From positions 1 through 35,340 of the forward strand of contig CAIURC010000194.1 in assembly GCA_903901425.1 (NCBI GenBank): DNA of 35,340 bases. Reading direction: 5' to 3'. The position numbers were made by a program, and so were the translations under genes. The notes beneath the pieces were generated by a model, which ran no database searches, was not told the origin of the DNA, and was given only the letters and a program-made list of their open reading frames with translations. Below are positions 25,306 to 32,516 of the stretch, one piece after another. This stretch comes from an uncultured Spartobacteria bacterium. GTDB taxonomy: Bacteria; Verrucomicrobiota; Verrucomicrobiia; Chthoniobacterales; Chthoniobacteraceae. Positions within the stretch are counted from its first letter, which is position 1. Each line of letters begins with the position of its first letter.

Positions 25306-26511
25306 TCAGTTCCCGGAACGCCCCGCCCCGAGCGCATCGCTGGCGGCCTGTTGGAAAACCCTCCGCGCCTCGCTCGCGTCGCTGTTGGTATTGGTCCGCT
25401 GCAGCATGAGTACATAGGCCACGCCCCGGGCCCGATCCACCCATGCTTGGGTGCCCCATGCGCCTCCATGCCCGAATGTGCCTTCCGAAAGCATCGCCGC
25501 CACTCCGGGGTGTGGGGTGCGGAGCACGCAGGTGCCAAGGCCCCAGCCGTAGTTGGCTCCGCGGTTGCCGTGGGTTTCATCCTGCAAAAAACCGGTGGGC
25601 AACTCTCCTGTGAGCGGCGTGCTCATCCACCAAACCGCCTCGGGGCTCAGATACACACGGCCTCCGAACTGGCCGCCTCCAAGCAGCATCTGAGCGAACC
25701 GCGCGTAATCCGGCGCCGTCGAGTAGAGCCCCCCGTTTCCAAGGGGTGGCCGATCCGGGGTGCCGAAATCTGTCCGGGGCGGTACCGGCTCAAGAGACCC
25801 CGTCTCAGCATTCTTTTTGTAAGCCGTTGCCAGTCTGGCCCGCTGATCTGGATCGGGATAAAAGGTGGTGTCCTTCATTCCGAGCGGCTCAAAAAGCCGG
25901 GTCTTTAGAAACCGATCGAAGCGCTGACCGCTTACAACCTCCACAATCCGCGCCCCAACGTTGATCCCGCTCTGCGTGTATTTCCACTTGTCGCCCGGTT
26001 CGTACTGCATCGGCGCGGCCAGCCACAGCGGCACCAAATCAGCCAGCGTCCGTGCGGACTTGGCACCCTCAGCGCCTGCCTCGCCCAGCCCCGAAGTGTG
26101 CGTCATCACCTGTTGAATGGTGAGATGGGCGGGGCGTCCGGACGGCGTTTTGAGTCCCTCGAACTCCGGCAGATATTTTGCCACCGGATCGGTGACCCGC
26201 AGCCGGCCCTCGTCCTGGAGCATGAGGAGGGCTGTGGCGGTGATGGGTTTTGTCATTGAAGCAATCCAGAAAACTGTGTCCGGGGTCATGGGCCGTTGAG
26301 AGGCCAGATCGGCCAACCCTGTGGATTCAAGGCCCAGCACCCGGTCTTTGGAGACCACCACCGTGACCGCGCCAGCCGCTTCTTTCCGGGCTACAATATC
26401 CTCCAGGGCGGCGCCCACTCCGGGTAGCCTTGGATCCCTTGCTAAAGCGGGGCCAGAAAAGGGCAGAAACATCACAAGAGCCAAACACAGGGTGCGGGAG
26501 GGGGAGTTCAT
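25306..26511 (-). CDS. Secreted serine hydrolase, class C beta-lactamase/esterase family
   Basis: 401 residues from the ATG at 26511 (MNSPSRTLCLALVMFLPFSG, signal peptide to about residue 24). SMTK gives S85 and K88; the second motif is Y178-T-Q instead of YxN; FGHGGAWGTQAWVD replaces the KTG region. LFEPLGMKDTTFYPDPDQRARLATAYKKN closely parallels the paralogue at 15060-16253. It likely hydrolyses esters, lactones or D-amino peptides in the periplasm. It lies 306 bases downstream of the DUF1501 copy at 26818 and may or may not be cotranscribed with it. Both serine hydrolases in this window sit beside cytochrome cassettes. Confidence 0.93.
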   Translation of the reverse strand: MNSPSRTLCLALVMFLPFSGPALARDPRLPGVGAALEDIVARKEAAGAVTVVVSKDRVLGLESTGLADLASQRPMTPDTVFWIASMTKPITATALLMLQDEGRLRVTDPVAKYLPEFEGLKTPSGRPAHLTIQQVMTHTSGLGEAGAEGAKSARTLADLVPLWLAAPMQYEPGDKWKYTQSGINVGARIVEVVSGQRFDRFLKTRLFEPLGMKDTTFYPDPDQRARLATAYKKNAETGSLEPVPPRTDFGTPDRPPLGNGGLYSTAPDYARFAQMLLGGGQFGGRVYLSPEAVWWMSTPLTGELPTGFLQDETHGNRGANYGWGLGTCVLRTPHPGVAAMLSEGTFGHGGAWGTQAWVDRARGVAYVLMLQRTNTNSDASEARRVFQQAASDALGAGRSGN

Positions 26512-26817
26512 GGCATGTGAGGGTGGAACGACGTGAAGCAAAGGAACAGTCAAATGACTGTGCAATCACACGATGACCGGTCGCGGTTTTGTGCGGCGCA
26601 AGGGAGGCGTCCTGATTTCCGGCCTTGCAGATACGCGGGCTGTGTCAGAGGCGCGAGTTCGCAGAGCGTCGGATCGATGGCGAGGAATTCCACCGACGCG
26701 TTGACGCGAACACCAGACTCTTGGCCCGGGGTCGCGTGGAGGAGCCGTGCGCGGGGCCAACGGTGAGGATCTCGGAATGGCGGGACAGAAATCGCAGCAG
26801 AGATGGTGGGTGCCGTC
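26512..26817. other. Intergenic region between serine hydrolase and DUF1501
   Basis: 306 bases with no supported gene, repeat or clear terminator. Short frames on both strands look random and arginine-rich, as expected of GC-rich noncoding DNA. Confidence 0.5.
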
Positions 26818-28227
26818 TCAAGCGAGGATTTCTTTCACCACATGGCCATGTACGTCTGTGAGGCGGTAGTCACGGCCTGCGTAGCGGTAGGTCAGTTTTT
26901 CGTGGTGGATGCCCATGAGGTGCAAGAGGGTCGCGTGGAGGTCATGGACGTGAACCTTGTCCCTGACTGAGTGCCACCCGAAGTCATCGGTGGCGCCGTG
27001 CACGATGCCGCCCTTGATCCCGCCCCCAGCGAGCCACATGGAGAAGCCAAAGGGATGGTGTTCGCGACCGTTCGTGCCCTCGGAGGTGGGTGTGCGGCCG
27101 AACTCGCCGCCCCAGAGGACGAGGGTGTCCTCAAGAAGCCCGCGGGATTTGAGGTCTTTGAGGAGGCCGGCGATGGGCTTGTCGGTTGCCTGACAGTTGC
27201 GCGGCAGTTCGGTACGAAGTCCTCCGTGTTGATCCCAGAGCTGGCAACTGGAGCGATGACTGGTCTGGGTGTGGTAGACCTGAACCATGCGGACACCGCG
27301 CTCGGCAAGGCGGCGGGCCATGAGGCACTGTTTTCCGAAAGTCTCGGTGACAGGGTCATCGAGCCCGTAGAGTTTTCGGGTGGCCTCGGTTTCGCCCGCG
27401 AGATCGAAGGCTTCGGGGGCTTCGCGCTGCATCCGGAAGGCGAGTTCGAAGGATTCGATCCGCGCGCTCAGTCGGGAATCTTCGGCGCGGGAATCAGCGT
27501 GGGATTGGTTGAGCTGGCGGAGCCAGTCGAGTTGGGCACGCTGCTCGGCAAGGGACCAGCGGGAGTTGTCCAGGTTGGCGACGGGTTTTTGGAGGTTGTT
27601 GACGAGGGTGCCCTGGTACTCGGCGGAAAGAAAGCTGCTGCTCCAGAGCGGAGCCCCCTGGGCCGGTTGAGCGGGTGAAAGCACCACGTAACCCGGCAGA
27701 TTGCGGTTTTCGGAGCCCAGTCCGTAGAGGAGCCAGGAGCCGAGGGAGGGCCGTGAAAAAGCCTGCTCGCCGGTGTTCATCTGGAGGCAGGCTCCGTTGT
27801 GGTTGATGTTGTCGGCGACCATCGAACGGATAACGCACAGGTCATCCGCACAGGTGGCCAGATGCGGGAAGAGTTCGCTGATTTCGGTGCCGGACTGTCC
27901 GTGTTTGGAGAACTCGTAGGGGGAGCCAAAGAGGTTCCCGGTTTTGCCGCGTTCGAGCTTGGGTTTTTCGAATGGAAGGGGTTTCCCGTCGAGTTCACGG
28001 AGCTTGGGTTTGGGGTCGAAGGTGTCGACGTGCGAGGGGCCGCCGGACATGAAGAGAAAGATGATGCGTTTGGCTTTTGGAGGGAAGTGGGGCTTTGGGA
28101 GGAAGGAGTCTGAAGCCGAGAGGGACTGTGTGGATTCGCCGAGCAGGCTGGCGAGACCGAGCATGCCGAATCCATTTGCAAAGCGCCGGAGGGATTCGCG
28201 ACGGGAAAGGAGGGGGTTAGTCCACAT
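26818..28227 (-). CDS. DUF1501 secreted protein, SHVD subgroup, tandem copy A
   Basis: 469 residues from the ATG at 28227 (MWTNPLLSRRESLRRFANGFG), which overlaps the end of the PSD1 gene by 11 bases; an ATG at 28239 adds four residues and is also possible. The signal contains SRRESLRR, a twin-arginine-like motif, then GFGMLGLASLLG. DUF1501 marks: KRIIFLFMSGGPSHVDTFDPKP, HGQSGTEISELFPHLATCADDLCVIRSM, NHNGACLQMNTGE, LAERGVRMVQVYH, LWGGEFGRTPTSEG, REHHPFGFSMWLAGGGIKGG and the terminal GRDYRLTDVHGHVVKEILA. The alkaline phosphatase-like metal-site residues appear retained, but activity is unknown. It is the second gene of a PSD1 -> DUF1501 cassette. Confidence 0.93.
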   Translation of the reverse strand: MWTNPLLSRRESLRRFANGFGMLGLASLLGESTQSLSASDSFLPKPHFPPKAKRIIFLFMSGGPSHVDTFDPKPKLRELDGKPLPFEKPKLERGKTGNLFGSPYEFSKHGQSGTEISELFPHLATCADDLCVIRSMVADNINHNGACLQMNTGEQAFSRPSLGSWLLYGLGSENRNLPGYVVLSPAQPAQGAPLWSSSFLSAEYQGTLVNNLQKPVANLDNSRWSLAEQRAQLDWLRQLNQSHADSRAEDSRLSARIESFELAFRMQREAPEAFDLAGETEATRKLYGLDDPVTETFGKQCLMARRLAERGVRMVQVYHTQTSHRSSCQLWDQHGGLRTELPRNCQATDKPIAGLLKDLKSRGLLEDTLVLWGGEFGRTPTSEGTNGREHHPFGFSMWLAGGGIKGGIVHGATDDFGWHSVRDKVHVHDLHATLLHLMGIHHEKLTYRYAGRDYRLTDVHGHVVKEILA

Positions 28228-31060
28228 AAGCGGTTTCATTGGAACAGAGGAGCATTTGGCAGAACGCGGTGAGGGTTTTGAGGTCCGGCTTTGGGCCGAG
28301 AGCCTGACGTGCAAGGCCGATTTCGTGGGTGCCGGGAGCGCGCTGGAGGAGTCGGCGCCAGAGCCAGTGGGCGATGGGATCCGGTGCGCTGAGACCTTGG
28401 CTGAATGCAAGCGTGGCAATCGCCTCGGCCTGAGCAAGCGGGAAGGGATGGTTCAACAGGAAGAGGGATTGAGGCGCCACGGTGGCTTCACCTCGCTTTT
28501 CCACGATTCCGGTGGGATCAGCGCCGTCAAAGAGAGCTTGGAAATTGGAGCGGTCGCTCCGGATGGTTTGAAGGTAGAGTGTGCGGCGGGGGGAATCGAG
28601 ATGGGGAGTGGCCTGTCCTCCCACCGTCGAGTCGAGCTTTTCGGCGAAACGGAGCAGGGAATCGCGGAGTTCCTCGGCGGTGAGGCGTCGCCGTTTCTGG
28701 TGGGAAAAAAATCGGTTGTCCGGATCCTTTTCACGGGCGTTCCCGGAGGGGAGGGTGCTGCGCTGATAGGCGGCCGAGTGAACGATGAGCCGGTGGAGGT
28801 CTTTGATGCGCCAGCCCGTCTGGATGAAGTATCCGGCCAGCCAGTCGAGCAGTTCCGGGTGCGTGGGCGGGGTACCCAGTTTTCCAAAGTTGTTCGGGGT
28901 GCGAACAATCCCATCTCCGAAGTGGTGTTGCCAGACCCGGTTGACCAAGACGCGTGCTGTGAGGGGATTCTCGGGGCTGGCGATCCAACGAGCTAATTCC
29001 AGGCGGCCGCTGGCAGTGGTTCCAAGGGTGGGCTGCTGCTTGCAAAGGAGTGCGGGGAACCCGCGGGGAACGACCTCGCCGAGGGTGTCGTAGCGGCCTC
29101 GCTTGTGGACCGGTGCATCGTGAAAGCCCGCGTAACGCGTCATCGGAATTCCGCCCTCCCGCAGGCCTTGTGTGAAGCGGAATTGTTCCAGCTCGGAGGC
29201 CGCTTTCTGGCGGGCGGCGGTGAGAGCCTTGCCTTCTGGAGTGTCCTTTCCGAGCGAGGGGCCTTCGCCCGCGCAAATCCACCACAGATCATCTTTTCCT
29301 TGTTTCGCGCCGTGCACCAGTGCTTGGGCCACATCCCAAGTTTGGCCGCCGGCATCCCGAATGCGGAGGTCCACCTGGGTCATGTCGCAGGTGTACTCGG
29401 CGCGGGGCCGGATGATGAGCTGGAGCAATTGTCCTTTCTGGATCTCGGTGGAAAATTCCTGCACTTCGGAAGTGGTGGCGTTGTTCATGACGCCAGACCG
29501 GAGGATTTTCTCCCCCAGCTTGAGGATCCATGCGATCCCATCACCGCAGTTGGGATCGGCGTCTTTGAGTTCGAATTCACACCGAATCGTGCCGTTCACG
29601 GGACTGCGCCAGTTGAGCGATGCGGGAACCTTGGATCCGGGGTGCACGGCGATGGACTGGGCGGGAAGCCTCCACGTGCTCAGCGCGACGGGAGCCGCGC
29701 TGGCATTGATCAATACGGCGGGGAGTGCGGCTCCGGTTCCTTTCCAGGACGAGAGCCCGGCATGGCCTCCGAGGTCGGGTTCGACCACGGTGAGGGGCTC
29801 GAGTTTTTCGGCGAGACGCCCGTCGATTTCGCGAATCCGTTCGCGGGCAAGATTGAGACGTTGTTCCTCCTCCCCACTGACGATGGGCAGGCGCATGAGC
29901 TTTTCGCCTGCGCCTTTGGCCTGAAACTTTTCGAGGATGGAGCTGCTGAAAAAAATTCCGGCGAGTGCGTAGTAGTCTCGGGTGGTCAGGGGATCGAACT
30001 TGTGGTCGTGACACCGGGCGCAGCTCATGGTGAGACCCAAAAAGGCGCGGCTGGTCAGGTCGACCTGGTCGTCGACAATGTCAGTGTGGACTTTTTCTTT
30101 GTCGGCGTCTCCGTTGCCCCAACTGCCAATGGCGTAGACGCTGGTGGCGACCAGTTTCTGCGGGTCCCACTCGTTTTTGGCGAGGATGTCTCCTGCGATC
30201 TGATGGCTGATGAACTGGTCGTAGGGAAGGTCCGTGTTGAACGCGTTCACGACCCAGTCGCGGTAGCGCCAGGCGTCTAGAATGTCGCCGTCTTTGCCGG
30301 CGATGCGGGAGTCGAGGGAATCCGCGTAGCGGACGACATCGAGCCAGTGCCTGCCCCATTTGACTCCGTACTGGGGGGAGGCAAGGAGCCGCTCGACGAC
30401 TTTGGAAAAGGCCTCCGGAGAGGAGTCTGCAAGGAAGGCATCGACGTCTTCTGGAGAGGGAGGAAGTCCGGTGAGATCGTAGGAGAGGCGGCGGAGAAGG
30501 GAGCGCTTGTCTGCGGTTGGGGCCGGAGACAGGCCTTCGGACTGGAGGCGTTGGTGGAGGAGAGCATCGATGTGAGCAGCGGCTTCCGCTGGCTTGGCGG
30601 TAGACGAGGTTTTTGGGAGGGGCTGAAAAGCCCACCAGGATTGGGCATCCTCGGCGTTCATGCCGGCGATCTTTGCGGAGGCAACGCGGGGGTCCGGTGC
30701 GCCCATGCGAACCCATTTTTCGAGGAGGGCAATTTTGGCATCCGGAAGTTTGCCGCCGCTCTTTTTGGGCGGCATGGCGGAGTCTTCGTCTTGGTATCGG
30801 ACAGCTTCGATGAGGAGGCTTTTTTCGGGGTCGCCGGGGAGGACAGCGGGTCCTGAGTCGCCGCCTTTTTGCCAACCATTTTTGGAATCGAGCGCGAGGC
30901 CGCCCTTGGTTTTTGCGCCGCTGTGGCAGTCGAAACAGTGCTCGACGAGAATGGGGCGGATCTGGGATTCGAAGAAGGCGAAGTCCTCGGTGGCGGCGGC
31001 TCCGGGGGCGAGTGTGGCCAGAAGGGTGAGGAATGAAAGGGCTTTGTTGGAGGGGTGCAT
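28217..31060 (-). CDS. PSCyt1-PSCyt2-PSD1 cytochrome, tandem copy A
   Basis: 947 residues with a signal peptide (about 1-23, ending AAA). PSCyt1 haem site CFDCH (C42, C45, H46), then AMPPKKSGGKL. DUF1549: SWWAFQPLP, AHIDALLHQRLQSEG, LLRRLSYDLTGLPPSPEDVDAFL, RHWLDVVRYAD, LPYDQFISHQIAGDI, with the second haem site in CARCHDHKFDP. A central beta-sandwich-like part (about 430-600) may bind a ligand. DUF1553: LARWIASPENPLTARVLVNRVWQ, FGKLGTPPTHPELLDWLAGYF, DPDNRFFSHQKRRRL. Its first ~250 codons are nearly identical in DNA to those of copy B at 32517-35340, while the middle and end differ. It lies 48 bases downstream of the copy B DUF1501 gene. Confidence 0.95.
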   Translation of the reverse strand: MHPSNKALSFLTLLATLAPGAAATEDFAFFESQIRPILVEHCFDCHSGAKTKGGLALDSKNGWQKGGDSGPAVLPGDPEKSLLIEAVRYQDEDSAMPPKKSGGKLPDAKIALLEKWVRMGAPDPRVASAKIAGMNAEDAQSWWAFQPLPKTSSTAKPAEAAAHIDALLHQRLQSEGLSPAPTADKRSLLRRLSYDLTGLPPSPEDVDAFLADSSPEAFSKVVERLLASPQYGVKWGRHWLDVVRYADSLDSRIAGKDGDILDAWRYRDWVVNAFNTDLPYDQFISHQIAGDILAKNEWDPQKLVATSVYAIGSWGNGDADKEKVHTDIVDDQVDLTSRAFLGLTMSCARCHDHKFDPLTTRDYYALAGIFFSSSILEKFQAKGAGEKLMRLPIVSGEEEQRLNLARERIREIDGRLAEKLEPLTVVEPDLGGHAGLSSWKGTGAALPAVLINASAAPVALSTWRLPAQSIAVHPGSKVPASLNWRSPVNGTIRCEFELKDADPNCGDGIAWILKLGEKILRSGVMNNATTSEVQEFSTEIQKGQLLQLIIRPRAEYTCDMTQVDLRIRDAGGQTWDVAQALVHGAKQGKDDLWWICAGEGPSLGKDTPEGKALTAARQKAASELEQFRFTQGLREGGIPMTRYAGFHDAPVHKRGRYDTLGEVVPRGFPALLCKQQPTLGTTASGRLELARWIASPENPLTARVLVNRVWQHHFGDGIVRTPNNFGKLGTPPTHPELLDWLAGYFIQTGWRIKDLHRLIVHSAAYQRSTLPSGNAREKDPDNRFFSHQKRRRLTAEELRDSLLRFAEKLDSTVGGQATPHLDSPRRTLYLQTIRSDRSNFQALFDGADPTGIVEKRGEATVAPQSLFLLNHPFPLAQAEAIATLAFSQGLSAPDPIAHWLWRRLLQRAPGTHEIGLARQALGPKPDLKTLTAFCQMLLCSNETAYVD
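30321..30953. repeat. Near-identical PSD1 5' segment, copy A
   Basis: It aligns without gaps to 34708-35340 at a constant offset of 4387 bases. By hand count I find roughly 35 differences in 633 bases, about 95% identity. It covers haem site 1 through the WLDVVRYAD segment of DUF1549. Similarity drops sharply at 30321. The right end is cut by the window, so the repeat may be longer. Confidence 0.85.
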
Positions 31061-31108
31061 GGGGGGGCGGGTGTGTAGAGCCTTGGAGCCACAGGTGCGG
31101 GCAGGAAA

Positions 31109-32500
31109 TTAGGAGAGGATCTCTTTGACGACGTGGCCCTCGACATCCGTGAGTCGGTAGTCGCGGCCGGCGTGGCGGTAGGTGAGTTTTTCGTGATCGA
31201 AGCCCAGAAGGTGCAGGATGGTGGCATGGAAATCGTGGACGTGTACGGGGTCGACAGAGGCCCGCAGCCCATGTTCATCGGTGGCGCCGTGAACGATGCC
31301 GGGTTTCACGCCGGCACCGGCGAGCCAAGAGCTGAAGGCCCACGGGTGATGTTCGCGGCCCTTGGCATCGGCAGTGTTGTTGAAGGGCGTTCTGCCGAAT
31401 TCTGTGGTCCAGACGACGAGAGTGTCTTCGAGCATGCCCCGCTGTTTGAGGTCGCGGAGGAGTGCGGCGATGGGTTGGTCAACGTTTTTGGCGAGTGGCG
31501 CGTGGCTCATCATATCGCCGTGTGCGTCCCAGTTTCCGGAGGAGCCGGAGTCGATGAGTTCCACAAAGCGGACACCGCGCTCGAGGAGGCGCCGGGCGGC
31601 GAGGCACTGCCATCCGAAGCCGGTGGTTTGTCCGCGTTGGAGGCCGTAGTCGGCATGCGTGCGGTCATTTTCCTCCTGAAAGTTGAAGGCGTCTGGAACG
31701 GCCATTTGCATTCCGAAAGCGGTTTCGAAGGTCCGGAGGCGGGCCTCAAGAAGGGGATCGGCGTTGCGGGTTTGGAGGTGGGTTTGGTTGAGTGTGCGGA
31801 GGGCCTCCAGTTCGCGGGACTGGAGGGCTGCAGGGATGCGGGGGGCGATGTTGGCGATGGGTTCCGCGCCTGGAATGACAAGGGTTCCCTGATGCGAGCC
31901 GGGGAGGAAGTCGCTGGCGAAGACTTGGCTTCCGGCATAGGTCTGCTTCGGAGCGATCACCACGAAGGAGGGAAGATTTTGGTTCATGGTTCCCAACCCG
32001 TAGCTGACCCAGGAGCCGATGCTGGGTCGGGCAAATGCGAACGAACCGGTGTGCATGCCGAGGGTAGCATTGTAGTGGTTCGAGTGGGAGGTGTGCATCG
32101 ACCGGATGAGGGTGAGGTCATCCGCGCACGAAGCAATGTGGGGGAAGAGTTCGCTCACCTCTGTGCCTGACTGGCCGCGCGGCTGAAACTCCCACTGGGG
32201 CCGTTTGAGGTAGATGCGCTCGTAGCCCGGGCGGCCCTTGATCTCAGGGTGATCGGCCTTGATCTCCTTGCCGTGGTCGCGGGTGAGCGCGGGCTTGGGG
32301 TCAAAGCTGTCCACATGGGAGACACCGCCCGTCATGAAAAGGAAAATGACGCGTTTGGCTTTGGCGGGGAGTGGTGGGTTTTTCGGGGCAAGCGGGTCGC
32401 CCGATTCGGCCAGAAGTTGTTGGAGGAGTCCGGGGAAAAGCAGGGAACCGGTCACGGCGGACTGGAGGAAGTTTCTGCGGGGGAGGACGGGTGGTTTCAT
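31109..32500 (-). CDS. DUF1501 secreted protein, SHVD subgroup, tandem copy B
   Basis: 463 residues from the ATG at 32500, 16 bases after the stop of PSD1 copy B; upstream codons in this frame are proline/serine-rich antisense noise. The signal has LPRRNFLQSAV (twin-arginine-like) then GSLLFPGLLQQLLA. Domain marks: KRVIFLFMTGGVSHVDSFDPKP, RGQSGTEVSELFPHIASCADDLTLIRSMHTSHSNHYN, RPSIGSWVSYGLG, LLERGVRFVELID, VWTTEFGRTPFNNTADAKGREHHPWAFSSWLAGAGVKPG, and terminal GRDYRLTDVEGHVVKEILS. It has WTTEFGRT where copy A has WGGEFGRT. It is clearly paralogous to copy A, in the same gene order. Activity unknown. Confidence 0.94.
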   Translation of the reverse strand: MKPPVLPRRNFLQSAVTGSLLFPGLLQQLLAESGDPLAPKNPPLPAKAKRVIFLFMTGGVSHVDSFDPKPALTRDHGKEIKADHPEIKGRPGYERIYLKRPQWEFQPRGQSGTEVSELFPHIASCADDLTLIRSMHTSHSNHYNATLGMHTGSFAFARPSIGSWVSYGLGTMNQNLPSFVVIAPKQTYAGSQVFASDFLPGSHQGTLVIPGAEPIANIAPRIPAALQSRELEALRTLNQTHLQTRNADPLLEARLRTFETAFGMQMAVPDAFNFQEENDRTHADYGLQRGQTTGFGWQCLAARRLLERGVRFVELIDSGSSGNWDAHGDMMSHAPLAKNVDQPIAALLRDLKQRGMLEDTLVVWTTEFGRTPFNNTADAKGREHHPWAFSSWLAGAGVKPGIVHGATDEHGLRASVDPVHVHDFHATILHLLGFDHEKLTYRHAGRDYRLTDVEGHVVKEILS

Positions 32501-32516
32501 TTGGGGAGAGGGCGGC

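Noticed and set aside
15060-26511. Drug-resistance beta-lactamases
   Set aside because: Motifs two and three are not those of class C beta-lactamases, and the context is metabolic; esterase/peptidase-like is the better call.
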